Source: JBFHKO01 sp041595355 (lineage in GTDB: Bacteria > Pseudomonadota > Gammaproteobacteria > Enterobacterales > Aeromonadaceae). Taken from it: a DNA stretch of 12,656 nt. A program made the translations under genes and the position numbers. The notes below the pieces were generated by a model. That model worked only from the letters and a program-made list of their open reading frames with translations. It had not been told where the DNA came from and ran no database searches. The stretch covers positions 1-12,656 of the forward strand of contig JBFHKO010000060.1 of NCBI GenBank assembly GCA_041595355.1. The letters are read 5' to 3'. Below are positions 1 to 6,012 of this stretch, piece after piece. Within the stretch, counting starts at the first letter, position 1; the number at the start of each line of letters is the position of its first letter.

Positions 1-475
1 CGTGCAGACCACCGGCCAGGCTGGCATCCACCCGTCCCACGAAGACGTCGATGCGCTCCGAGGTCCCGCCCGGGCTGACCAGATAGGAGAGGGCGAACTC
101 GCAGTCGCCAACCGTGAGGCCCGCTTCCTCCATGGCTTCCCGGTGGATCACCTCGCTGGCCTGCTCGCCAGGCTCGATGACACCGGCCACCATTTCCAGC
201 AACCAGGGGGTGGCGCCGGTGTCGATGGCACCGATGCGGAACTGCTCCAGCAGCACCACCTGATCCCGCTCCAGGTCGTAGGGCAGCAGGGCGGCGGCAT
301 GGCCGCGCTCGAAGAGCTCCCGGGTCAGGGGGGCGCTCCAGCCACCGGCAAACAGCTTGTGGCGCAGGCGATAACTGTTCATGCGAAAGAAGCCCTGGTA
401 GCAGGGCTTGCACTCCAGGATCTCGACATCATCGTGGCCGAAATGCTGATCCTGAGGCAAGGGGGTCTGAGACAT
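1..475 (-). CDS. nudF: ADP-ribose pyrophosphatase NudF (5' part, runs off window)
   Basis: This Nudix hydrolase cleaves ADP-ribose to AMP and ribose 5-phosphate in the cytoplasm. The reading frame starts at an ATG at 475 on the minus strand and stays open to the window edge, giving 158 residues; E. coli NudF has about 209, so roughly the last 50 are missing. A full Nudix box lies at residues 98-120: G98, five residues, E104, seven residues, then REAMEEAGL at 112-120, including metal-binding E113, E116 and E117. The segment SPGGTSERID at 134-143 and VLLEQFRIGA at 74-83 are typical of the ADP-ribose pyrophosphatase branch. A GGAGAG ribosome site (486-481) lies 5 bases before the ATG. It is divergent from tolC, as in E. 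coli. The substrate is assigned by family resemblance; a related sugar-nucleotide Nudix activity is possible but less likely. Confidence 0.93.
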   Translation of the reverse strand, partial: MSQTPLPQDQHFGHDDVEILECKPCYQGFFRMNSYRLRHKLFAGGWSAPLTRELFERGHAAALLPYDLERDQVVLLEQFRIGAIDTGATPWLLEMVAGVIEPGEQASEVIHREAMEEAGLTVGDCEFALSYLVSPGGTSERIDVFVGRVDASLAGGLH

Positions 476-556
476 GCGCACTCTCCAAGGTCCATATCGC
501 CGGTCTGCTTACCCGGCGCTCAGGGGGCAGGTTACCCTCATCGGCATGCCAATGGT

Positions 557-571
557 AATACCCGCGGTATT
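557..571. promoter_or_regulatory. Inverted repeat AATACC-N3-GGTATT in the nudF/tolC intergenic region
   Basis: AATACC at 557-562 is mirrored by GGTATT at 566-571 around a 3-base centre. An eight-T run (570-577) overlaps its right edge. It lies about 20 bases upstream of the candidate tolC -10 box, in the only AT-rich patch of the region. A regulator site or curved upstream element shared by nudF and tolC is plausible. As RNA it also resembles a weak terminator (6-bp stem then Ts), but no gene on the plus strand ends here, so I do not favour that. Confidence 0.35.
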
Positions 572-591
572 TTTTTTGCCGCCAACCGGGC

Positions 592-597
592 TATAGT
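592..597 (+). promoter_or_regulatory. Candidate tolC -10 box (TATAGT)
   Basis: TATAGT matches the sigma-70 -10 consensus at five of six positions and lies about 115 bases before the tolC ATG. No good -35 stands 16-18 bases upstream; that position falls in the T-run at 570-577. The implied transcript starts near 604 and has a leader of about 109 bases. That leader holds a small hairpin, GCCTC (633-637) with GAGGC (641-645), and the palindrome TGCCGGCA (648-655). I saw no convincing mar/sox/rob box like the one in front of E. coli tolC. Confidence 0.45.
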
Positions 598-712
598 AGC
601 AAGTCGCAAGAGTTGAATGATGCCCCCAGCCAGCCTCCGCGAGGCATTGCCGGCAGGCGGCCACCCGTTTTCACCCCAGCCCTTCGCGGGGCAACCGGAG
701 AATCCCATTCCC

Positions 713-2029
713 ATGAACAAGCCCCTTCTTTCCTGCCTGATCCTTCTTGGACTGGCCAGCCATGCCCAGGCTGAGAACCTCATCGACATCTATCGCCTGG
801 CCCTGGAAAAGGATCCCCAGCTGCTGTCCACCAAGGCCCTGCGCGATCAGGCCTTTGCCAAAATAGGCGAGAGCCGGGCCGCCATGCTGCCACAAATCAA
901 TCTGGGCGCCGACCTGGGCTACCAGAAAAGCAACATGAGCAACCAGCAGACTGCCGCCGTCGCCGGCGCCAGCCTGGGACTCTCACAGGCCCTCTACCGG
1001 CGCAGCAACTGGCTGAACAGCGATCTCAGCGCGAAGGCCGCCACCCAGGCGGACGTCGGCTACAACCTGGAAAAACAGGGGCTGATACTGCGCAGCGCCC
1101 AGGCCTATTTCGCGGTGCTGGCGGCCCGGGACAAGCTGGAATATGTGCAGGCCAACGAGCAGGCCCTGCAGCGGCAGCTTGAGGAGACCCAGCAGCGCTA
1201 CAACGTCGGCATGATTGCCATCACCGACGTGCACGAGGCCAAGGCGGCCCACGATCTGGCCACCGCCGACGTGATAGTCGCGGAAAATGCGCTGACCAAC
1301 AGCCTCGAGACACTGCGCCAGCTGACCGGTCGCGATCACCGGGCCCTGGACGGCCTGAATACCGAGCGTTTTGCCCCCGCCCCCCTCGGCGAGCCGGTCA
1401 GCCACTGGATGCGGCTGGCGGAGGAGGAAAACCTGAACCTGCACCGGCAGCGCATCGCCAAGGATATTGCCAAGCAGCAGATCGATCTTGCCCAGACCGG
1501 CCATGAGCCAACCCTGGATCTGACCTCCGGCCTCGACTCCACCTACAGCGAATACGAGAACAGCGCCTATACCGACGGTACCCTCAACCAGGCCAGTGTA
1601 GGGCTCAACTTCACATTGCCGCTCTATAACGGCGGCGCCGTGGATGCCCGGGTACAGCAGGCCCAGTATGGCTTCGTGGCCGCCAGCGAGCAGCTGGAGG
1701 GGGCCTTCCGTCAGGTACAGGCCGACCTGTATCGCACGTACAACAACGTCCATGCCAGCATCGGCACGGTGCGCGCCTTCCAGCAGTCGGTGATCTCAGC
1801 CGAAAGCGCCCTCACCGCCACCCGCGCCGGTTACGAGGTGGGCACCCGCACTGTGGTGGATCTGCTGGATGCCACCAGCAAGCTCTACTCGGCCAAGCAA
1901 CAGCTTTCCGACGCACGCTACAACTACATCCTCGGCACCCTGCAGCTCAAGCAGACCGCCGGCAGCCTGAACGAGCAGGATCTGCTGGAGATCAACCAGG
2001 GGTTGAGCCCGCAGCCGGCCCAGGGCTGA
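713..2029 (+). CDS. tolC: Outer membrane channel protein TolC
   Basis: TolC trimers form the outer-membrane and periplasmic exit duct used by tripartite drug-efflux pumps and type I secretion systems. The 438-residue product starts with a signal peptide: basic N-terminus (MNK), hydrophobic core at residues 5-16, and a probable cut after AQA at 18-20. The typical outer-membrane-efflux repeats follow, with AMLPQINLGADLGY near the first beta-hairpin region and LNFTLPLYNGG in the second half. The segment GYEVGTRTVVDLLDATS keeps the residues that lock the E. coli periplasmic entrance: Y374, R379, D383 and D386 in the precursor, equivalent to mature E. coli Y362, R367, D371 and D374. It ends about 20 residues after LNEQDLL, so it lacks the long C-terminal tail of E. 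coli TolC (493-aa precursor). A GGAG at 697-700 precedes the ATG by 12 bases. An in-frame ATG at 617 would add 32 residues ahead of the signal peptide and is rejected. Confidence 0.96.
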   Translation: MNKPLLSCLILLGLASHAQAENLIDIYRLALEKDPQLLSTKALRDQAFAKIGESRAAMLPQINLGADLGYQKSNMSNQQTAAVAGASLGLSQALYRRSNWLNSDLSAKAATQADVGYNLEKQGLILRSAQAYFAVLAARDKLEYVQANEQALQRQLEETQQRYNVGMIAITDVHEAKAAHDLATADVIVAENALTNSLETLRQLTGRDHRALDGLNTERFAPAPLGEPVSHWMRLAEEENLNLHRQRIAKDIAKQQIDLAQTGHEPTLDLTSGLDSTYSEYENSAYTDGTLNQASVGLNFTLPLYNGGAVDARVQQAQYGFVAASEQLEGAFRQVQADLYRTYNNVHASIGTVRAFQQSVISAESALTATRAGYEVGTRTVVDLLDATSKLYSAKQQLSDARYNYILGTLQLKQTAGSLNEQDLLEINQGLSPQPAQG

Positions 2030-2037
2030 ACCATGAC

Positions 2038-2081
2038 CCGGTCGCGCATCGCCTCGCCAGCCGGCGAGGCCGCCCGACCGG
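2038..2081 (+). terminator. Two-tier hairpin after tolC, possible terminator
   Basis: Starting 8 bases after the tolC stop, an inner stem GCCTCGCC (2051-2058) pairs perfectly with GGCGAGGC (2063-2070) around a 4-base loop. An outer stem CCGGTCG (2038-2044) pairs with CGACCGG (2075-2081). No U-tract follows, so it is not a classical intrinsic terminator. It could instead protect the tolC 3' end or cause pausing ahead of Rho-dependent termination. Some transcription may continue into speD. Confidence 0.4.
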
Positions 2082-2114
2082 TACCAAATAACCCTCATCG
2101 CAATCGAGGTGCAC

Positions 2115-2155
2115 AGCCGGCCGGCTCCGCCCGCGCCCCACGCGGGGCCGAGCCG
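2115..2155 (+). repeat. GC-rich palindrome and interrupted hairpin upstream of speD
   Basis: AGCCGGCCGGCT at 2115-2126 is a perfect 12-bp palindrome; the same 12 bases occur at 6012-6023. Overlapping it, CGGCTC (2122-2127) pairs with GAGCCG (2150-2155) and encloses CCCGCG (2130-2135) paired with CGCGGG (2141-2146) around the loop CCCCA. The two structures share 2122-2126, so they are mutually exclusive folds. They could be part of the speD leader or of the tolC 3' region, because the speD transcription start is not clear. The only -10-like hexamer nearby is TATAGC at 2164-2169, with no -35 partner. Confidence 0.45.
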
Positions 2156-2173
2156 CCATCAGGTATAGCGCTG

Positions 2174-2192
2174 GTCATGGCGACCTCATGAC
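2174..2192 (+). repeat. Inverted repeat GTCATG-N7-CATGAC upstream of speD
   Basis: GTCATG at 2174-2179 and CATGAC at 2187-2192 are exact reverse complements separated by seven bases. It directly abuts the 18-bp palindrome at 2193-2210. It may be a protein-binding dyad or an RNA hairpin. No known operator consensus was recognised. Confidence 0.4.
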
Positions 2193-2210
2193 ACTGCGCC
2201 CGGGCGCAGT
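2193..2210 (+). promoter_or_regulatory. 18-bp perfect palindrome just upstream of the speD ribosome site
   Basis: ACTGCGCCCGGGCGCAGT is perfectly self-complementary. As RNA it would form a 7-bp stem with a CCGG loop. It ends 6 bases before the AAGGAG ribosome-binding sequence (2217-2222) of speD, which itself is 7 bases from the ATG. As DNA it could be an operator for a dimeric repressor. As RNA, a stable stem this close to the ribosome site could affect translation of the speD-speE message. No known family site was recognised, so the regulatory role is inferred from geometry only. Confidence 0.5.
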
Positions 2211-2229
2211 CCCAACAAGGAGAATCACA

Positions 2230-2613
2230 ATGCAAGGCTCACATCTGCTCGCCGAGTTTTTTCACTGCGAAGGAGATCCTGACCTGCTGAATCGTGCAGA
2301 CCGGCTGCGCGATTTCTGTCTGGCGAAAGTTCGGGAATCCGGCCTCACCATCGTCGGTGAAAGCTTCTACCAGTTCGAGCCACAGGGTGCCACCGGTGCC
2401 ATAGTGCTGGCCGAATCCCATTTCACCCTGCACACCTGGCCGGAGCACCGCTACGTCTCGCTGGATATCTTCGTCTGCAACTACAGCATGGACAACACGC
2501 CCAAGGCCCAATGGCTCTACGAACAACTGCGCCACGCCTTCGCCCCTCGCCAGCCCCTCTGCCGACAGGTCGAGCGCGGCAGCCTGCCGGCCAAACCGGA
2601 GCAGGCGGCATGA
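2230..2613 (+). CDS. speD: S-adenosylmethionine decarboxylase proenzyme, class 1B
   Basis: This pyruvoyl enzyme decarboxylates S-adenosylmethionine, giving the aminopropyl donor for spermidine. It is made as a proenzyme that cleaves itself before a serine. The 127-residue product has the length of the Thermotoga/Bacillus class-1B type, not the roughly 264-residue class-1A SpeD of E. coli. The key residues fall at the same numbers as in the Thermotoga enzyme: S63 (cleavage and pyruvoyl source), H68 (processing) and C83 (catalytic), within ESHFTLHTWPEHRYVSLDIF and the residues after it. AAGGAG at 2217-2222 supports the ATG at 2230; an earlier in-frame start at 2188 would translate through the palindrome and adds nothing conserved. 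The stop overlaps the speE start (ATGA), so the two are translationally coupled. P. aeruginosa also has a small decarboxylase/synthase pair (PA4773-PA4774). Some SpeD relatives have changed to other amino-acid substrates, but the coupled SpeE argues for AdoMet here. Confidence 0.9.
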   Translation: MQGSHLLAEFFHCEGDPDLLNRADRLRDFCLAKVRESGLTIVGESFYQFEPQGATGAIVLAESHFTLHTWPEHRYVSLDIFVCNYSMDNTPKAQWLYEQLRHAFAPRQPLCRQVERGSLPAKPEQAA

Positions 2614-3461
2614 GCAATCAGCAGATCACCGAGTGGCTGACCGAACACGTGGGCTGCGTCTTTGCCGCCGGCGAGACCCTGGCCGACTTCCAGACAGCCT
2701 ACCAGCATGTGGAGGTGATGGAGACGCCGCAGTTCGGGCGCATCTTCCGCCTGGACGGCTACATGATGACCTCGGAGGCCGACGAGTGGTTCTATCATGA
2801 AAACCTCAACCACCTGCCCGCCATCACCCACCCCGCCCCGCGCCAGGCACTGATCATCGGCGGTGGCGATGGCGGCTCGGCCCGGCAGCTGCTGAAATAC
2901 CGCGAACTGCAGCGGCTGGTCCTGTGCGAACTGGATGAGGGGGTGGTGACGATGGCACGCCGCTACTTCGACAAGGTGCATCAGGGGGCGTTCGAGGATC
3001 CGCGCCTGGAGCTGAAAATAGGCGACGGCCTGGCCTATGTGGCCGAGAGCCGGGAGCCGTTCGATCTCATAGTGCTGGATCTGACCGACCCCCAGGGCTT
3101 TGCCGAACCCCTCTACACCCGGGCCTTCTTCGAGGATTGCGCCCGCCTGCTGGGTGACAACGGCCTGCTGAGCCTGCACATCGGCTCGCCGCAGTTCCAT
3201 CCCCAGCGTTTTCAGCGCCTGCTCGGCAACCTCAAGGCGGTGTTCCCGCTGGTGCGCCCCTACCTGGTGCCCATCGCCCTCTACGGCGGCCTCTGGGGCA
3301 TGGCCTGTGCCAGCCGCAGCCTGGATCCCAAGGCGTTGAGCGCCGAGGAGGTGGAGCGGCGGCTGGCCGACCGCGGCATCGACGGCCTTCACTACTACAA
3401 CGGCGACACCCATGTGGGGGTGCTGGCGTTACCCAACTTCGTGCGCCGGCTGCTGGCGTAG
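2610..3461 (+). CDS. speE: Spermidine synthase-family aminopropyltransferase SpeE
   Basis: The enzyme should transfer the aminopropyl group of decarboxylated AdoMet to a diamine such as putrescine. The 283-residue length is usual. It has the donor-binding glycine loop IIGGGDGG (82-89), acidic E107 in CELDEG, GDG at 138-140, and the catalytic-region motif DLTDP (157-161), whose D157 and D160 match the two aspartates of E. coli SpeE. The N-terminal gate region is LDGYMMTSEADEWFYHE (48-64), where E. coli has LDGVVQTTERDEFIYHE; the conserved Gln is thus Met53. Downstream, HIGSP (190-194) stands where E. coli has AQNG, and the late acceptor-side motif is ALYGGLWG (223-230). These changes leave the acceptor open: putrescine is likeliest, with cadaverine or a longer polyamine possible. 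Its ATG overlaps the speD stop by four bases. Confidence 0.88.
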   Translation: MSNQQITEWLTEHVGCVFAAGETLADFQTAYQHVEVMETPQFGRIFRLDGYMMTSEADEWFYHENLNHLPAITHPAPRQALIIGGGDGGSARQLLKYRELQRLVLCELDEGVVTMARRYFDKVHQGAFEDPRLELKIGDGLAYVAESREPFDLIVLDLTDPQGFAEPLYTRAFFEDCARLLGDNGLLSLHIGSPQFHPQRFQRLLGNLKAVFPLVRPYLVPIALYGGLWGMACASRSLDPKALSAEEVERRLADRGIDGLHYYNGDTHVGVLALPNFVRRLLA

Positions 3462-3480
3462 ACGCCTCCGGCCCAACGAC

Positions 3481-3509
3481 AACGGGCCACCCCGTAGGGG
3501 TGGCCCGTT
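3481..3509. terminator. Bidirectional hairpin terminator between speE and hldE
   Basis: AACGGGCCACCCC (3481-3493) pairs perfectly over 13 bp with GGGGTGGCCCGTT (3497-3509) around the 3-base loop GTA. On the plus strand CGTTTG follows, and on the minus strand GTCGTTGGG. The stem is strong but the T-tracts are short. It lies between convergent genes, 19 bases from each stop codon, so a two-way terminator is the natural reading. Confidence 0.8.
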
Positions 3510-3527
3510 CGTTTGCCGCGCACCAAC

Positions 3528-4958
3528 TCAGTGCGAGTGCTGGAGTATGGTCTTGATGATGGCGCTGGTGGAGCAGCCATCCTCGAAGTTGAGCACCCGC
3601 ACCTGGCCGCCATTGGCAATGACCTCGTCGTGACCGGCGATCTGTTCGGGCAGGTAGTCGCCGCCCTTGACCAGCAGATCCGGCAGTATCTCGGCGATCA
3701 CCCGCCGGGGCGTATCCTCGCCAAAGGGCAGCACCCAGTCGACGGCGCCGAGCGCCGCCAGCACCGCCATGCGCCGCTCCACCGGATTCACCGGCCGACC
3801 CGCGCCCTTGAGGCGACGCACCGAATCATCGTCATTGACCGCGACAATCAGGCGGTCACCCAGCTTGCGCGCCTGCTGCAGGTAAGCCACATGGCCGGCA
3901 TGCAGGATGTCGAAACAGCCGTTGGTCATGACGATCCGCTCGCCGCGCCGACGCGCGGCCTCCACCGCCACCTTGAGCTGATGCTCGCCGAGCACGCCGA
4001 AGCCGGACTCCTGCTCGGCATAGACGGCGGTCGCCAGCTCCACCGGGCTGACGGTGGAGGTGCCCAGCTTGCCGACCACTATGCCGGCGGCGGCATTGGC
4101 CAGGGCGCAGGCCTCGTCCAACGACTTGCCGGCAGCCACGGCGGCAGCCAGGGTGCCGATCACCGTATCACCGGCGCCGGTGACGTCATACACCTCGTGG
4201 GCCTGGGCCGGCAGGTGCAGCTCATCCTGGCCACGCCGGATCAGCGTCATGCCGTGCTCGGAGCGGGTCACCAGCAGCGCCTGGAAATCGAAGCGCTCGA
4301 CCAGCTCCAGGCCGCGCTGTACCAGCTCCTGCTCGCTGCCCACCTTGCCCACCACCGCCTCGAATTCGGACATGTTGGGGGTCAGCAGGGTGGCGCCGCG
4401 GTATTTTTCGAAATCGGTGCCCTTGGGATCCACCAGCACCGGCACCCCGGCGGCCCTGGCGAGGGCGATCATGTCGCGCACCGCTGCCAGGGCCCCCTTG
4501 GCATAGTCGGAGAGGATCATCACCCCGGCCTGGGGCAGCTCGGCCTGGATGCGCGCCAGCAACGGCGCCGGATCCACGGCGTGAAACCCCTCTTCGAAGT
4601 CGAGGCGCAGCAGTTGCTGATTGCGACTCAGGATGCGCAGCTTGGTCACGGTGGGAAAATCGGCCACCCGCACACAGGCCGAGCGGACACCCACCGCCTG
4701 CAGGGTGCGCTCCAGCGCCTCGGCGGCCTCATCCTGGCCGGTGAGGCCCAGCAACACCGAGCCGGCACCGAGCGCCGCCACGTTGAGGGCGACGTTGGCC
4801 GCGCCGCCGGGACGCTCTTCGCTGTGCTCCACCTTGACCACCGGTACCGGCGCCTCGGGAGAAATACGGCTGGTGGGGCCATGCCAGTAACGATCCAGCA
4901 TGACGTCGCCAACCACCAGCACCTGGGCCTTGTCAAAATCGGGCAGGCTGATCTTCAT
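3528..4958 (-). CDS. hldE: Bifunctional heptose 7-phosphate kinase / heptose 1-phosphate adenylyltransferase HldE
   Basis: HldE performs two cytoplasmic steps in making ADP-heptose for the LPS inner core: phosphorylation of heptose 7-phosphate at C1, and transfer of AMP to heptose 1-phosphate. The 476-residue product matches the E. coli length (477). The N-terminal ribokinase/PfkB domain starts with VLVVGDVMLDRYW near residue 13, has RPGGAANVA near 49, and ends with DVTGAGDTVIG at 258-268, where D264 is the expected catalytic base. The C-terminal nucleotidyltransferase domain begins at MTNGCFDILHAGH (344-356) with the HxGH motif at 353-356. The ATG at 4958 matches the family start; a TTG eight codons upstream has no ribosome site. 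The chosen start has only a distant GAGAG. In E. coli hldE follows ygiF and glnE on the same strand; here lpxL sits between glnE and hldE, so hldE needs its own promoter. Confidence 0.96.
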   Translation of the reverse strand: MKISLPDFDKAQVLVVGDVMLDRYWHGPTSRISPEAPVPVVKVEHSEERPGGAANVALNVAALGAGSVLLGLTGQDEAAEALERTLQAVGVRSACVRVADFPTVTKLRILSRNQQLLRLDFEEGFHAVDPAPLLARIQAELPQAGVMILSDYAKGALAAVRDMIALARAAGVPVLVDPKGTDFEKYRGATLLTPNMSEFEAVVGKVGSEQELVQRGLELVERFDFQALLVTRSEHGMTLIRRGQDELHLPAQAHEVYDVTGAGDTVIGTLAAAVAAGKSLDEACALANAAAGIVVGKLGTSTVSPVELATAVYAEQESGFGVLGEHQLKVAVEAARRRGERIVMTNGCFDILHAGHVAYLQQARKLGDRLIVAVNDDDSVRRLKGAGRPVNPVERRMAVLAALGAVDWVLPFGEDTPRRVIAEILPDLLVKGGDYLPEQIAGHDEVIANGGQVRVLNFEDGCSTSAIIKTILQHSH

Positions 4959-4998
4959 GGGTACGGCTCTCGACTCTCGCAAGCAAAATTCGCCCGGC

Positions 4999-5008
4999 AG
5001 TCTACCAC
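4999..5008 (-). promoter_or_regulatory. Candidate hldE promoter (extended -10)
   Basis: Read on the minus strand, TGGTAGACT gives a TG-N-TAGACT extended -10 (hexamer 5004-4999), about 40 bases before the hldE ATG. The -35 position is poor. Because lpxL separates hldE from glnE, an independent hldE promoter in this gap is needed, and this is the best candidate seen. Confidence 0.45.
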
Positions 5009-5044
5009 AAGCGGGGGGCCGATTCGCATCCCCACCGGCTATTC

Positions 5045-5053
5045 TGCTAAAAT
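5045..5053 (+). promoter_or_regulatory. Candidate lpxL promoter (extended -10)
   Basis: TGCTAAAAT is an extended -10: TG, one base, then TAAAAT at 5048-5053, five of six to consensus. It lies 35 bases before the lpxL ATG and has no clear -35, which the TG extension can offset. The transcript would start near 5060, with AGGAG at 5077-5081 as ribosome site 7 bases before the ATG. Confidence 0.55.
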
Positions 5054-5088
5054 CGCCGCCTTCCCTATTCAGGCCCAGGAGTTGCTTG

Positions 5089-6012
5089 ATGAGCCCGACC
5101 CCCGAACCCCGTCTGCAGGCCGCCCTCTTCCATCCCCGCTACTGGTTGCAGTGGCTGGGACTGGGGCTGCTCTGGCTGCTGGTCCAGTTGCCCTACCCCT
5201 GGTTGATGGCGCTGGGGCGCGGCCTCGGCCGCCTGGCCCGCCCGCTGCTGAGATCGCGAGTGCGGATCGCGCGGCGCAATCTGGAGCTGGCGTTCCCGCA
5301 GTGGAGCGCGGCGCGCCGCGAGCAGGTGCTGACCGAGAATTTCGAAAACGTCGGCTGCGCGGTGCTGGAAACCGGCATGGCCTGGTTCTGGCCGGATGCC
5401 CGCATCCGCCGGCTGATGCGGGTGGAGGGTGAGGAGCATGTCCGCGCCGCCGAAGCGGCAGGACAGGGCATGCTGCTGCTGTCGGGCCACTTCCTGACCC
5501 TGGAGCTGAATGCGCGCATGTTCGGGCTGCTGCGCCCCGGAGTGGGCGTCTACCGCCCCAACACCAATCCGGTGCTGGAATATGCCCAGTACCACGGCCG
5601 CTGCCGCAGCAACAAGTACCTGGTGGACCGCACCGACGTGAAGGGCATGATCAAGGCGCTGCGCCGCGGCGAGGCGCTCTGGTACGCGGCGGATCACGAC
5701 TATGGCGCCCACGCCAGCGTCTTCGTGCCCTTCTTCGCCGTAGAGCAGACCGCCACCATCACCGGCACCGCCACCCTGGCGCGGGTCAAACACTGCGTGG
5801 TGCTGCCCTGCTACAACATCCGCCTGCCGAGCGGCGGCTACCGGCTGGTGCTGGAGGGGCCGCTCGATGGCTACCCCAGCGGTGATGACGAGACGGACGC
5901 CCGCCTCACCAACGCCGTGATGGAGGCCGCCATCCGCCAGGCACCCGCCCAGTACATGTGGCTGCACCGCCGCTTCAAGACGGTGCCGCCCGGCGAGACC
6001 TACCGCTACTGA
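5089..6012 (+). CDS. lpxL: Lipid A late acyltransferase LpxL (lauroyltransferase, HtrB)
   Basis: LpxL adds a secondary acyl chain (laurate in E. coli) from acyl-ACP to Kdo2-lipid IVA at the inner face of the inner membrane. The 307 residues match E. coli LpxL (306) closely along the length, including FHPRYWLQWLGLGLLWLLVQ at the N-terminus (one membrane anchor, about residues 16-38), ETGMAWFWPD, GVYRPN, ADHDYG, SVFVPFFAVEQ, and YMWLHRRFKT before the final RY. The HX4E catalytic motif is H134 and E139 in GHFLTLEL. Resemblance is to LpxL, not the myristoyl enzyme LpxM. The start has AGGAG 7 bases upstream; the longer open frame from 4900 runs through the divergent promoters and is rejected. Acyl-chain length cannot be read from the sequence. 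The gene is convergent with glnE and lies in reverse orientation between glnE and hldE. Confidence 0.95.
   Translation: MSPTPEPRLQAALFHPRYWLQWLGLGLLWLLVQLPYPWLMALGRGLGRLARPLLRSRVRIARRNLELAFPQWSAARREQVLTENFENVGCAVLETGMAWFWPDARIRRLMRVEGEEHVRAAEAAGQGMLLLSGHFLTLELNARMFGLLRPGVGVYRPNTNPVLEYAQYHGRCRSNKYLVDRTDVKGMIKALRRGEALWYAADHDYGAHASVFVPFFAVEQTATITGTATLARVKHCVVLPCYNIRLPSGGYRLVLEGPLDGYPSGDDETDARLTNAVMEAAIRQAPAQYMWLHRRFKTVPPGETYRY

Noticed and set aside
2..616. 204-codon open frame on the plus strand at the left edge
   Set aside because: It is antisense to nudF, whose minus-strand product has a complete Nudix box; the plus-strand protein is low-complexity and has no recognisable domain.
617..712. 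In-frame upstream start for tolC adding 32 residues
   Set aside because: It would place a proline-rich stretch ahead of a normal signal peptide; the ATG at 713 gives a standard Sec signal.
2086..2169. A defined sigma-70 promoter for speD
   Set aside because: TATAGC at 2164-2169 is a weak -10 with a CGCGGG sequence at the -35 position, and the AT-rich patch near 2086 has no good hexamer pair; no promoter could be called.
3513..5432. Open frame of 639 codons on the plus strand
   Set aside because: It is a GC-bias shadow antisense to hldE that then runs through the divergent promoters into lpxL in another frame. The translation is rich in H, Q, G and R with no domain.
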